Positions 1-12,429 of a stretch of 64,000 nt of DNA are shown piece after piece. The notes below the pieces were generated by a model that had not been told where the DNA came from, did no database searches, and was given only the letters and a program-made list of their open reading frames with translations. The position numbers were made by a program, and so were the translations under genes. Within the stretch, counting starts at the first letter, position 1, and each line of letters begins with the position of its first letter. Source of the stretch: Gnetum montanum (Eukaryota; Streptophyta; Gnetopsida; Gnetales; Gnetaceae); assembly GCA_015680685.1 (NCBI GenBank), contig MNCI01014982.1:284994-348993 (forward strand). Direction: 5' to 3'.

Positions 1-1690
1 TTGTTCCATTTTTTTAAGCATTTATCTTTGATATTAAGTATGGCTCTTGCATTTTCTGCTATTTGATACATATTTGCATGCTTGCATCTTCACCATGTCC
101 ATAACCGAAAAGGCTCTTAATTGGTACCATGTGCTCCGTAGAGCTTCCATATCAACTTTGGAGGAGCTACTCAACCAATTTGTAACTTGCTTCAAGTACA
201 AGTTGAAGCCTGAGGACAGCCTAGACTAATTAATGAATATTAAGCAAGGGGCATTAGAGCCAATACAAAAATTCATACAATTTTGAAGTGCTTCCCTTAA
301 TGAAATCCATGAGCCAATAGCAAAAACTCACCTTCTAGCTATTTTCAAAGGCATAGTAAATGACTTTATCAAGTCAAAACTATACTATTTAGCCCTGCCC
401 TCCTTGAGATAAGCCTTTACTCAAACAAAGAGCATACAGGATGCAAAAAAGGCTAGTAAGAGCTCAGCCTATGTGGCCTATAAATATGCACACATAAAAA
501 AGGATAAGAAAAAGGGAAAGGCAACAACAACTATTGTAGCTATGGCTGATGAAGCCAAACCCAACAACACTAAGCTAATAGCCAAGGCACCTAAAGCTTT
601 AGCCAAAAATAGAAAAGCATCAAGTTCTAGCATGGTGGGAACCACCCAGTCCACATCATTAGTAGTCATGGGGCAAGCTCCCCAAAGACCAAACTTTGAG
701 TGCAAGGATCGCTCAAAGTATACCCCATTGCCTATCAAGCTATTTAAGCTCTTAGACTAGTTACTTAGTATTGGGCACATCCAACACAAAAAAATGTTTG
801 AGGACACATGAAAGTGCCATGAGAGGTACTATGAGGTCCTCAAAAACCCCTCCACAGCTATGCCAAATGAGCCACTAGTCCCTAAAAACTTTAGATTGGA
901 CTGATTCTATAACTATCACCAATTGCATGGCCATGATACAGACTACTTCTTGACATTAAAAGATGACATTCAACACATGATTGATTAAAGAAAATTGGTC
1001 CTTGAGGAAAGAAATCCTATACGACTAGAAAACCAATCAATGAAAGTCTACAAGGACCCCCTCAATGCTAATGGAGCAGGTTACATCATCAATGCTATTA
1101 GTGTTGATGACAACAAAAAATTGGCACATGAATCATTTGTGGTTTGTGTGCCCTTTGGTGATGCTGGGGTCTCAAGATCAACTAGATGACAACCCTCTTT
1201 TGTCATCAAAGCATCACCTTGGGCACCAACAACACCCTTTGTGATTAGGGGCCCATAGCATGTTATGGCGATGGCAACCTACACACCCTTTGTCATTAGG
1301 ATGCCAAGATGTGTAGAGCCCCACCTGCCTAGGGTCTAGTAGTGGGAACTACATCACATCCTAACCACTAAAATTCATATTCTAAGAGACCTAATGAGCA
1401 TCTTGTTAACAAAATGATTAGGAAACATATGGAATTAGGTCCTCCTATGCCAGTCCACTTGTTAGCCATCCTGATAACCTCATCATCTTAGAGTACCAAC
1501 ACAAGAAAAAATAACTGACAAACAAGTGCTAAGGCTAGAAATCTTGTTGCACAAGCAAAGGCTAAGTCTCCTCCCCAAGAGATTTGTCTCTTGGATTACA
1601 TGGAGGAGATAAAGGCCACTAGAACAACAGATAGTAGAAAAGATTTCTTGGATGCACTGGCATAGGCTAAATAGGTTTTCAAACAAAAGA
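1..1690 (+). pseudogene. gag of element A, decayed and 5' truncated
   Basis: This encodes the structural Gag polyprotein that packages retroelement RNA. The fragment from about 60 to 430 reads EKALNWYHVLRRASISTLEE and then the stretch around QFVTCFKYKL, the usual Trp and Phe pattern of the retrotransposon Gag core. A Lys-rich linker follows at 480-620. At 900-985 lies a degenerate zinc-knuckle segment, NYHQLHGHDTDYF, followed by KDDIQHMI. In related elements the Tyr and Phe positions are Cys, so the metal site is lost by transitions. Frames open at 47-229, 473-760 and 995-1189 are pieces of one ORF interrupted by stops. Element B carries the downstream half of the same protein at 16230-17150. 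Confidence 0.75.
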
Positions 1691-1698
1691 ACATAACC

Positions 1699-2556
1699 TT
1701 GAGGCTATATGATCTAATAATGACCTCCTCTGCTCATCGTGAGGCATTAGTATCTATTCTTGTTATGGAAGATATTCCAATGGACAAAAATCCCATCCAC
1801 ACTATAATGCTTCTCCCAACAACCAAGAAGTCAAGGTCAACACGCATGATGTTTCATGATGAGGTGGTCAAGGTTGAACTTGAAAAGGATTAGGTGACTA
1901 GAGTGCCAATGTTTATAACAATTCATGTAGGCCAATATAAAATTTGTAGGGTGCATGTTAATGACGAGTAGTGACCAATGTCACTCCATTCCCCATCATT
2001 GTAAACCTTGGCCTGGTTGATCAGATCAAGTTGACAAAGACAATGTGCTTGAAATCCTTCAATGGAACACATGTTGTTGTAAAGGGAATAGTCATGATAG
2101 CTTTTGTGGTAGGGAAGTAATTCCTCAGTATTGCTGAGCTCAATGTGGTTGAAGAAATGCTTGGATTCAAATTGATCCTAGGGAGGTCTTAGCTAGCCTA
2201 GTTACGGGACATTTCTTCATCTATTCATCAAGAGATCCACTTGCCCTATGAAGGTGGAGAGGTGGTGACCTATGGTGATAATGTAGCTTCCTTGACCATC
2301 AATAACATGGACATAGAACAAGGGTTAGAAGTAGAGTTCTTTGAAGACACACCACTTATTTAGGTTGAAAGAAAATGTTGTCTGGCTGATCCACCTAAAC
2401 AACTAAACAAAAAGAGCAACCTCCCTGAGGAAGCTCTCTAGGCAAAATTGCCCTTTTTTGCAATCTATCAAGTTCTAGGAAAATATTGTCTTGTGCCTCC
2501 CAAGCCTTATGCGTTCCCTAACCTGCATTACGTTATAAAAAACTTACATGACTAAG
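1699..2556 (+). pseudogene. Aspartic protease (PRO) of element A
   Basis: This is the retropepsin that would cleave the Gag-Pol polyprotein. The open stretch at 1699-1893 aligns with 17240-17440 of element B (both contain an LIM-SS-H-EAL block). Downstream, frames around 1900-2300 keep the PRO pattern: a VHVND remnant of the catalytic loop, GLVDQIKLTKTMCLKSFNGT, and a damaged LILGR. In B the equivalent segments are better preserved. Stops and frameshifts make it non-functional. The coding trace fades at about 2550, just before a conserved splice-donor-like site. Confidence 0.7.
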
Positions 2557-2791
2557 GCATCCCATTAGTTCGTCTGCATGTTTTGCTTATCTTTTGTTCT
2601 TTGCTTGTATAGTTATGTTTGCATTGTTATTTACATCTTGAATTAATTATTTCATTCCTTTAGTTTATGCAATTTTGTTTAACCTTTTCGCTTTAAAAAA
2701 AAGGAATTAGTTATTTCATTTCTTTAGTTTATGAGGTTTTGTTTAGCCTTTTCATTTTTTTTAAAAAATAAAAATAAATAAAAAAAAAAGA

Positions 2792-3420
2792 GGCCCACTA
2801 AGGCCTAAAACTGGCAACTTGCTCACTTTTACACTATGACCTGGAAAGGCCTTAAACTATTGCAAGGCTCACTAAGGCCTAAAACTAGAAACTTGCTCTC
2901 TCTTACACTATGACTTGGAAAGGCCTTAAACTATTGCTTGGTCCACTAAGGCCTAAAACTAGCAACTTGCTGCCTTTTATGCTATGGCCCAGAAAATTTT
3001 TAAACTATTACAAGGCCTTCTAAGGCCTAAAACTAGCAACTTGCTCCCTTTTACGCTATAGCCTGGAAAGGCCTTAAACTATTGCAAGGCCCACTAAGGC
3101 GTAAAATTGGCAACTTGCTCCCTTTTACACTACAGCTTGGATAGGCCTTAAACTATTGTAAGGCCCGCTAAGGCCTAAAACTGGTAACTTGCTCCCTCTT
3201 ACACTATGATGCGAAAAGGCCTTAAACTATTGCATGACCTGCTAAGACCTAAAACTAGCAACTTGCTCCCTTTTATGCTATGGTCCAAAAAGGCCTTAAA
3301 CTATCACATGGCCTACTAAAGGCTAAAATTGGCAACTTACTTTCCTTTGTGTGATGACTTGAAATGGCCTTAAACTAGCGATGGCCTGAAATGGCCTTAA
3401 ACTAGCAATGGCCCTTCTAC
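2792..3420. repeat. 74-bp tandem repeat, seven full units plus a degenerate tail
   Basis: Units start at 2792, 2866, 2940, 3014, 3088, 3162, 3236 and 3310, an exact 74-bp period despite point changes. Each unit contains CTAAGGCCTAAAACT, CAACTTGCTCCC and GGCCTTAAACTATTGCAAGG. The arms GGCCTT and AAGGCC around the unit joint can form a short hairpin. From 3310 the period breaks down into shorter GGCCTTAAACTAGC pieces. Element B has an irregular relative at 18370-18600. Confidence 0.95.
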
Positions 3421-3643
3421 CATGGCCTTAAATTAGCATGGGATCCACAAGGGGCCTAATTTCATCAATCAAATTGCACATTAAAATTACAGAAACATTA
3501 TATGAAATAGAACAAAGTTATATGTGAATAATCATCATATTTCCATTAAATTATCAATAGAACATATAGTTCAAGTTTACATCAAAAACAAAAATTGTCA
3601 AAAACACAAAATTATGCAATAGTAGGGCTACATTTTGGGCCGC

Positions 3644-6600
3644 TCAGCTTGTAGTGTTAAGTGGGGGATAGGGTTCTTCTTCTTCCTCTTTCTCTACTAC
3701 TCCACTAGGGCCTGCACCATGGCCTAGCACCTATGTTAAATAAAAATAAAATAATAAAATAGCTAACAAATAAAGTAACATGCAACATTATGATAAAGTA
3801 AATAAAAATTATTCAAACTAGACCAACTTGTAAAGGACCCGCATTCATGTTTGGGGGCATTCTATTAAGGATTGCCTCCAAGAATTGGAGGATTTCAGCC
3901 TATATAGTTGTGTCCAGTCCCCCTCACCTAGATTAATACCTAAGAGGGTCTTCCATTTTTCCATGGATATCCATGAGTGAAGCCTTCGTGAAAACCTAGC
4001 AGAAGTAACCTATCCCAAAGGTATAGTGATGTGTCTCTCTATGATTCCACTCACCACTATGTTACTAGAAAATAATTCATAAGCCCCCCGTATGTGAATT
4101 GCATTGAGAAATATGCCTTGGTAATGGCGCTCCATAGACTTATCTTTGTACCTCTTAAGGTATGCCTCCTACTCTTTCTTATAGTGGTGCTTATGGTTCT
4201 TTTGAGTTTGGCCCCATTGATACACTTTTGCATTGTAATCCTTCCAGTCTTGGTTCTTCCTTGCTAGTAAGTCCATTTGTAGCCTTTGCTTGATCACCTC
4301 CTAGGTGGCCTTGTTCTTGCCCTGAATGGCTGAACAATACCTGGCATAGTTAACTTCAACTATTCACCAAGTATTTTCTAGTTTGTTACATGACACTAGG
4401 AAGTCATAATGGGATTGTAGGTCTTTCAATTTTGCATCCTAGCTCATTCCCTATTTTGAAGCTTGTGCACCCATTTCCATAGGTGCTCATTAATGTTCCT
4501 ACACTCCCAAAATGCTCTTGTAGATGTGAGGACATATTTTCTTCCCTGATCATACACATGGTGAGGCACTTGCTCCACCTCGAGGGGAAACTCAGGCATG
4601 GCATCAACTTGGACTACGCTGTTTGGGTTGCACCGAAGTTGGGATCTTGTTATCACATAATAGGCAAAGCAACGTTGGCGGGTAGAGAAAAATAAATAAA
4701 TATAGACACACTGATCTTGGGGTCTATTTTTTGTATATGGCCCATCATGTCATGCACCAAGCCTTGCATGAAGGCAAACTTATCCAGAGCCTCCATCCAT
4801 GGTTGCATGTGGAAGGTGGATGTGGACGTTGGGTGCTTAGTAGAAACACTGGTAGCTACAACACAACACACTTAGTAATTATCAGATAATACAATAGCCA
4901 AGGATGTAAGGGATAAAAACCAAAAAAAAATATGGTAGTGTAAAACTCCTATCCAATAAGCCCTTAGATGTGAGAGTCGGGGGATCACCATATGCATGTT
5001 GGTAAAGAAATTTTCAAACTCACCCCCTTCAAAGTACAACAACCCTTCTTCCTCAAGTTGCCATGGAACTTCTACAGCTTCTCATTCCTCTTCATTTGCT
5101 ACTTGTCCCTTAGGTTAAGGAGGGACATCATCCTCTATGGGCTCTACTATCATTGCAAGGGTTCTCTTGCCTATATCACATAAGTTAGGATTAGAATTTT
5201 CAATAATGAGTATAGTATAGCATGGCACATTATAGTTGTATCCAATGATTCATACTTGTGATTCTTGAGTGTACATCATGAAACTTGAATTGGATTTTTT
5301 TGGTGCTCTCCACCTCACATATGGGCTTCTTTATGAGGTATGGTTTCTTAATCTTTCCTTTGGATGATCCCACTACCTTGGTAATGAGTCACACCCCTCT
5401 CATTGCATTTCTAGTGGTGGTCAGTGGGGCCTCCCCTACACTATCATGTGTGTGGTAAGATCATCCCACATTGCCTTTAGTCATTACAGAAAATAATTTG
5501 CTGATTGCCTTTAGGAGCGTCTTATGACTGTGTGGTGTTGAATATGTGTCAAATCCATGGCCTGAAGATTTGCTTATGGTTTTGAACCACCCACTATCCA
5601 TCCTCACAAACCACCAAAAAATTTGCGAACCTTTATAAGCATGTTGCAAAGAATGCGAAGTGTATGTGCAACCTCACCTGGAGGTTTTGGTGCAACATAA
5701 AAATTTTAACATGTAGGTTTCGAGAAAGGTAAGAGGCCCAATTGTACTGCGTCTCCTCCTCTATTATAGCCCTCATCACCCAAGATTGCTCCACCCCAAG
5801 GATTTTCCCTTGGAAAAGCAACTTTGGGAATTCACATGCACGAGAGACTAGGTATAGGTAGTGGACCATAGGTACCTTTACATCCTTTATTGGTATTCCT
5901 TTGTGGACCTTAGAAGTGTCCAATCACTCCTTAACATCTCCTCTATGGTCTAATTCTTTGTAAATTTTTTCTACAACCAGTGGGCCCTTGGAGTGGATGT
6001 TGAAGAGGTTCACAAAGAATTCATTTGTAATGTCAAAGGTCACATGCACACCACGAGCTCACATGATGAAGTGATCGATGCTCTCACTGAAGGAGTTGAT
6101 GATGACAATAATCTTGGCCATTGAGATACTTGGGCCAATGGCCAAGAAAAGGTCCATTAGCCTAGCCCATTGAAGCTTCCTCATTATCTCCACTGGGGCC
6201 TCATAACACAACCAACACTCTAAACTTTTAACCTCACCATATTTCATGATGAGGGTGGCATCAGTGCGACCTGTGGAAACCACCGTGACCTCTCCTAACT
6301 TAACTACAGCTACAATAGACAAAAATAAAGTTAGAAATATGAGAAAAGCTAAGCAAAAAATGCATAAAAAATGAATGATACACTACTCATGTGGCACAAA
6401 TGGTATGTAGAATGGTAGTGGTGGGGCTAAAATCTCCTCCATGCTTAGTATGCTGGTCACCCAATCAAGACCCAACTAGCTAAGAGTTTGATACCTCTCA
6501 TAAGCCCTAGAATATCAATGACGGAGTTCTGCTAGGTATGCCCTAATTTGCCCAATCATCACTGCACAAACATTCTCAAAAGATGAGAATTCCTGTAGGG

Positions 6601-7420
6601 TACTGGGAGTCAAGTTCAATGTTCCCTCCTTATCGTAAAGGCCATTTGTGTCAATAGTTAATCTAGCAATAAATATAAGAGGTTAGCATCTTAATATGAG
6701 TCATAATCAAATAGATAGTGCAAGAAATCATAAGAGGACTCACCCTTTAACATAACACACTATCTCAGGTGAATTTTGGAAAAGCATATGTATGCATCAG
6801 CCAACAAACAACATGTTGTTCTTATTGTAGCACTGGAATTCTAGCATTTTCCAAATCCTAGACAAAGGCCTAAGGTCCCTTTGGTCCTAACTTGAACTCC
6901 TTGTTCCTTCATCATTAGCAGGCTCATCGGATATGAACCTTAGGATGCCTTAGTTCACCCTAGGAAACAATGTTTCTATAATGACATCGGTTACTTCCAT
7001 TGCCAAGTGTAATCATATTATCACATTAAAGTGGCAGAGAAAAAATTCTAGGAAGTCTTGTGCCCATGATTTGAATCATACTACATGGTGACCCATACGT
7101 GTGTCTGGTCCAGGTATGTTTGACACAAGTTTACTCATATAGCACAAAATACCCATGAGCTCAAGCACAATGAGGATGGGTTTTAATAGTACCCTATGAT
7201 CATAACAGTAACAAGAGGAGAATGTTAGCATTGGATACAAAAATGAAAAAAATGCATAAAAATTAGATTTAACATATTAGTAAAACTCTTAGCTTCCCCA
7301 ACAAGCCCCACGGGAAAGGGACGTTGACATACCCATCTAATATGCCTAGTCCCCAATGGGGCACAACACCAATGTCTACATTTCACATTTACAAATGTTG
7401 TAACTTTGAAAAGTATCAAA
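3644..7420 (-). pseudogene. Antisense multi-exon gene in element A, function unknown
   Basis: The minus strand carries coding exons conserved with element B and separated by introns. Exons read from high to low coordinate: about 7420-7294, 7193-6744, 6662-6384, 6309 to about 5300, about 5110-4958, 4855-4712, 4645-3828 and 3730-3644, ending in TGA. The 6743-6663 intron has AGG|GTGAGT and TTGCTAG borders and joins frames exactly into an exon of about 90 codons. Conserved pieces include RIWKMLEFQCYNKNNMLF, SYLSRNLHVKIFMLHQN, the block MEALDKFAFMQGLVHDMM, a Lys-rich region near 5330-5400, an acidic region near 5050 and a coiled-coil-like exon near 4200-4450 (KDLQSHYDFLV, VIKQRLQMDLLARKNQ). In-frame stops are mostly TAG or TGA. 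The family is not recognised. The part around 6060-5950 only faintly resembles plant-transposon-associated proteins of unknown function. Confidence 0.75.
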
Positions 7421-8440
7421 AAAAAATTCTAAATATTGGCTATGCTTCTCATATAGCATAGCCCTCGAAAATGCAAAAAATAAAAAAATAAAAAAAATTC
7501 TAAGTATTGGCTATACTCCCTGTAGAGTGTAACAATTGCCAAAATCTTCAAAGTGTTGGCTACACTCTCTACAGAGCATAATAACTGCAAAAATGTCTAG
7601 TTGTCAAGAAATTTTAAGTTGATGGTTACACTCACCACTACGCTGCCTGCAAAGCATAACATTAGAAAATCAAAAAAAATTTATAACTTTTTTTTGTCAC
7701 ACTCTCAAGAGCGTACCCTGGTTTGATAGCTGTGACCTCTATAGTCATCCTACCTAGACCATTATGCTTTACATTCATCTTCAAGCTACCTTAGCCATGG
7801 ATAAAAAAAAATGTGTACACACAAACCATGTTGGCTCTATCCTCTGCCACTTGTAGGATGCCAGAAAACACCTATTCCATGCTATGCATGGGACATTGAA
7901 AATCCTTGTCTTGCACCACGTGCAGGATGCTGAAAATCCTTGTCTCACATTGTGCATGGTACACAAACCCTCATAACAAAATAGTCCAAAAAATATCCAC
8001 AAAATCCACCATGCACACTCCCTCTCCTAGCCATGGCTCATGGTAGCCATGGTACTGATGGCAGTTCCTACTTAGGGTAGGCCACCCTCAAAATCCTAAA
8101 ACCTCAAGGTGAAGAAGAAGAAAGGATAGAAATCACAAGGGAAGAGCATAACACCTTACCTTACTGATAGCATCTCCCTCCAGTCCTCTATGCATTCCCT
8201 AGGAAGGTTTCTTAGTGCACGTTCTCATTCATCCACGTTGGTGAGGTCGGGGTGTTGGTGTTTACTATGGTGCATCATGATTGATGGTTACGTTCCTGGT
8301 TTCCTCTTCCTCTTTTCTATGCTCTAGCTTCCTCTCTTGTGTCGCTACAGTTTGACTCCTTTTTCCTTAGCCATGCTATGCTCAGTGACTATTTATTTCA
8401 ACTTTTGAAAATGATAGGTTGATTATGGTAAAGCTCCTAT
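7421..8440 (-). promoter_or_regulatory. Upstream region of antisense gene A, with LTR-type palindromic motifs
   Basis: No coding trace is visible here. Between about 7435 and 7715 imperfect palindromes recur, such as GGCTATGCTTCTCATATAGC, GGCTATACTCCCTGTAG and CTACACTCTCTACAGAGC. The same motif family fills the U3 of element A's LTR at 14430-15480. This position is just 5' of the first recognisable antisense exon. A promoter or enhancer role is inference from position and from the match to U3. Around 8030-8065 the block AGCCATGG is duplicated. Confidence 0.4.
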
Positions 8441-8483
8441 TTATACTCTTCTGGGGTAAAGGACACGTCACCCTCCTGGGTAC

Positions 8484-8570
8484 TATCCCATGTCCTGCAT
8501 ATAATGTGAGACTGTCCCATCTCCCACATATAACACGAGACTATCCCATGTCCTACACATAATGTGGGAT
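8484..8570. repeat. 29-bp tandem repeat, three units
   Basis: Units begin at 8484, 8513 and 8542. Each follows the pattern TATCCCATGTCCTGCATATA then ATGTGAGAC, with a few substitutions. The 93-codon minus-strand frame over this interval arises largely from the repeat and is not treated as a gene. Confidence 0.85.
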
Positions 8571-8918
8571 GAGTGTAGCACCCAGAGTTAGAAAAATTTT
8601 TCAACTTTTCTAGCATCTCCATACTTAGAATTTTTTTTTCATTTTTTCTAACTACGTAATAAACATCAAGCTTAATCCCACATTCAAAACTTTCCAAGTA
8701 TTGCCTAAATCGATGCATCTTGCTTAAACCATGATCCTCTACAACCTTAAATTTGCAATTCTAGGGCCAATCAAGGCCCCAAAATTAATTTACATACTTG
8801 CTTACTCAATCCCACAACTACATAGTTAGGTGAATTTTTATAACATTGTCTTCCTTATTTTATGTATTTTACCTTATTAAGACAAGTGCCACTTAACATT
8901 TTTTTGGTTGTTTTGTAG

Positions 8919-11205
8919 GATTTTTGGTAGGATTGCAGAATGAATGCATACGAGTATCTTCATTCACCCTTGGTCTTGATTAGACCTTATGGTGATTCCA
9001 TGAAATGTGTAAACATTGAACTCCTAGACTTTGAGCTTGTGACTTATGATACAAACATAGCATCCCTAGAGACATCTCTAGATTGGCTAGACTATCTAGT
9101 TAGAGCTCTAGATCTAGAAGCAAGTGATGTAACTAAGGATCCTCTCATTGAAATCCTTATAGTAACATGTAAAGGTGAGGTGAAGACATTGAAACTTATT
9201 TCCTTGTTAGAGCCTCAAATCATTCAAAGCATCTTAGAAGTCCTAAACAATAATGTCAAGGCATTTGCATGGTCCTATGAGGACATGCCATGCCTAGACC
9301 CTCTTATAATACAACACAACATTATCCTTGATCCCTGCATAAAACTAGTCAAATAGAAAGCTTGCAAGGTCAAACTTGAGGTGGCATTAGTAGTTTGTAA
9401 AGAAATCACTAAGCTTTACAACACGAGTTTGATTCGGGTAGTTGACTATGCTGATTGGGGTTCAAACATCATAGTTATCCCTAAGAAAAATGGAAGTATA
9501 TGCATTTGCATAGACTTCCTGGACTTGAACAAGGTGATCATCAAAGATGATTTCCCATCACCTAGTATTGACCAACTCATCAATAATACAATCGAGCATG
9601 CATTGTTGTCCTTCATGGATGGGTTCTTAGGGTACAACCAAATTTGGATTAACCCAAAGCACTAGCTAAACACAAACCTCATGACTCCTTGAGGTACGTT
9701 TTGCTATACAATGATGCCCTTCAAACTAAAGAATGCAAGAGCAACCTACCAATGTGAAATGATGTATATATTTAGTGATTATCTTATAGAGTTTCTCAAT
9801 GATTATGTTAATGACATAGTAGTTAAGTACAAGGTGGCTCACAACCACATAGATAACTTGGACTATGTCCTCAAATGTTGCCTTGACATGACCTTAGGTT
9901 AAACCCCAAGAAGTGTGTCTTTGACATCAAGACTAGTTGCATGCTAGGATTTATATTATTAGTAGTAGGTATACATGTAGAACCTGATAAGATTAAGGCT
10001 ATCACCAACTTAGCACCACCAACAAACCTTAAGGAGCTACATAGGTTACAAGGCAGATTGCAATTCATTCATAGGTTAATCACAAGGTTGAATGATACAT
10101 TGTACTCAATGCAACATTTACTTAAAAAGGGAATCCACTTTAGGTAGATAGTGCAATGCCGAGAAGCATTTGACAACCTTAAAAAGGAGCTGGCTCAACT
10201 TCCAACAGTCTACCCTCCGTAAGGAGATAAGCCATTCTACATTTACCTTACAATCTCAAACATGTCCATTGCTTCTCTGCTTTGCCAAAAGCAAGATGAT
10301 GGCTCAGAGATCCTTGTTTACTACTTAAGCCATGCATTAGTGGTGCATGAGGTGAAATACAATGATGTAAGAAAGAACTATCTCACCTTAGTCTTTTCAC
10401 TTAAAAAATTGAGGCATTATCTTTATAAAAGCAACGTACTCTAAGTGATTACTACAAACATATACAAAAGTAGTTGAATTGCATAGTAGAGGGAAATAAC
10501 CATGGATTTTTATCTACACTACATAGCACAAGCATCTACAAAGGATCAAGCAATAGCTGCACAACTCACGGCTTCACCCATAGACGATTAAGCAACAATA
10601 GATCCAAAATTTCTGGATGAGCATGTTAATAGCATAAGTCAAGTGTCAACAAACTTTGAGGTAGTTTTACACTTTGATGGTGCTTCAACCTCACAAGGAG
10701 GTAGTACTGCTACTGTCATCATGTTTCCCTCTAGGGAGATCTTCCCCTTCGCATATCAATTTACATTTCCTTGCATAAATAATGTAGCGGAGTATGAGGG
10801 TCTCCTTAGAGGTGTCTTAGTAGCTCATGATTGAAGGATCCAAAACATAGAAATTCGAGGTGATTCATAGCTTGTTGTCAAAAAAATTATAGAGGTGTAC
10901 ACTTACAAGGCACAACATTTACAACCTTATTGTGATTTGGAAAATCACTTGCTTAAACTATTTGCAACCATAGATTTCCAACATGGTTCCTGTAATGAAA
11001 ATGTCATTGTTGATAAATTAGGCACTTTAGCCTTAAGCATAGCACCCAACACATTTTCTACCTTACTCACTTTGATAACAGATGGCACTAAACCTATTAC
11101 ACAAACAAAAAACATTGCATCCATAGCTGCTACAAGCATAGCTCATGCCCAAAAGTGGTATCATGATATTAAGACATACCTCCAACATGGTGAACCTCTG
11201 TAACA
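8919..11205 (+). pseudogene. Reverse transcriptase and two RNase H domains of element A
   Basis: RT spans about 8940-10240. It shows SNIIVIPKKNGSICICIDF, then SFMDGFLGYNQIWINPKH, CYTMMPFKLKNARATYQ and a catalytic box NDYVNDIVV in which the second Asp-type position has become Asn. The first RNase H (10262-10444) has the gypsy pattern KYNDVRKNYLTLVFSLKKLR. The second (10640-11060) has LHFDGASTSQGG, NNVAEYEGLL and GDS followed by a stop where Gln is expected. A second RNase H of this type is the known mark of the Tat lineage. Several stops replace conserved Gln, for example the TAG after INPKH at 9663. The product would copy element RNA into DNA, but this copy cannot. Confidence 0.9.
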
Positions 11206-11319
11206 ACTAACCTCCACTCAAAATAATGCAATGTGAAAATTATCACGATAGTATGTCCTGGTAGGTGATATCACCTTGTGTTATAGATCCTATGATGGAA
11301 TACTGTTAACATACATTAG

Positions 11320-12397
11320 CAATAGTGAAGTGCAAAAAATTATTGATCAAGTCCATGAGGGACTATGCAGAGGCCATATAGCACCCACGACAATGGTAGG
11401 AAAAATTAGATGCTTAAGCTACTATTAACCTTACATGGAACACGATTGCATTTGCAAGATCAGAACATGTGGCATGTGTCAGTGACATGGTAACCTAATG
11501 CATGTGCCACCTACTGAACTACACACTATGTAGATCACATGGCCATTCCAACATTGGGGGTTGGACATCATAGGACCTATAATGCCTAAGTCTTCGACAG
11601 GGCATAGCTTCATCATAACCTCAACTGAATACTTTACCAAGTGGGTTAAAGCCATTCCCCTCAAGAAGACAACATCACAATAGGTTTGGAAATTTATTCT
11701 AGACAACATAGTAACTTGATTTGGTTTACCCATGACTATAGTCACAGTCAATAGACCATAATTTAGCAATGTAGAAACTAAAGCCTTCTATGAACACCTT
11801 AGCATCAAACATTCTTTTTCATCACCATACTACCCACAAGCAAATGACCAAGCAAAGGCTATGAACAAAGTCATCATCAAAATTTTGAAGAGGTTACTTA
11901 GCAATAACAAACAATGATGGCATGAATAGCTAATCTACACTCTATGGGTCTATCACACAACATGTAGAACAACAATAGGTAAGATGTCATATAGTCTTGT
12001 GTATGGATTTGAAGCAATGTTGCCTCGTGAATTACAGGTCTCATTGCTTTATATGATCCTCTCAAGCTTCATTGACGAGGTTTAGAACAATGAGTTGAGA
12101 ACCATTGACGTTGACTCTATAGAGGAAGAGTGCATGAAAACACTTGATCACATCAAGTGGTACCAGGAAAAGTAATGGCAAAAGCACCGACACAATTAGC
12201 ATCAATGCATAATCAAGAAGGGGGACCTAGTCCTCAAGGTCATTTGTGAGCTTGCTGATAAATTCTCAACTAATTGGGAAGGGCCTTTCTTGATCATAAA
12301 GGTCTATGAAAATGGAGCATTCAAGCTTGCTAATTTGGATGGTAATGAATTTGCCAATTTAGTCAACCACTTGTACCTGAAGCCATACTATGCCTAG
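11320..12397 (+). pseudogene. Integrase of element A
   Basis: This would insert the DNA copy into the host genome. A degenerate HHCC zinc region lies at 11340-11500 (VHEGLCRGHIAP, then CKIRTCGMCQ). The core follows with WGLDIIGPI (first catalytic Asp, about 11560), a second Asp site changed to Asn (TVNRP, about 11750), and SPYYPQANDQAKAMNKVI, where the catalytic Glu is Lys. The C-terminal part has KKGDLVLK, NWEGPFLIIK and LYLKPYYA before the TAG stop at 12395-12397. Loss of two catalytic acids and several stops make it inactive. Confidence 0.9.
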
Positions 12398-12429
12398 TAC
12401 ATAGTGCCATGTCAACAACAAAGCAAGGT

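Larger units (their letters stand above)
2557..8918 (+). other. Ogre-like sense intron or insert of element A, between PRO and RT
   Basis: The left border reads ATGACTAAG followed by GCATCC; element B has the same border with GTATCC, so A may be a GT to GC change. The right border is a T-rich run ending TTTTGTAG at 8918, just before the coding block ATGAATGCATACGAG. Elements B and C have matching T-rich acceptors at 35260 and 48559. Ogre elements are known to splice out an intron between PRO and RT. Here the interval also holds a 74-bp tandem repeat, an antisense multi-exon gene and its upstream region. A TAA lies next to the donor in the apparent PRO frame, so exact frame joining is unproven. 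Confidence 0.55.

Noticed and set aside
2792-3420. CRISPR-like array
   Set aside because: The units are contiguous 74-bp tandem repeats with no unique spacers, in a plant retrotransposon.
9663-9665. TAG at conserved Gln positions as evidence of a changed genetic code
   Set aside because: The same regions also contain TAA, TGA and frameshifts, and the pattern fits deamination of CAG in methylated plant DNA.
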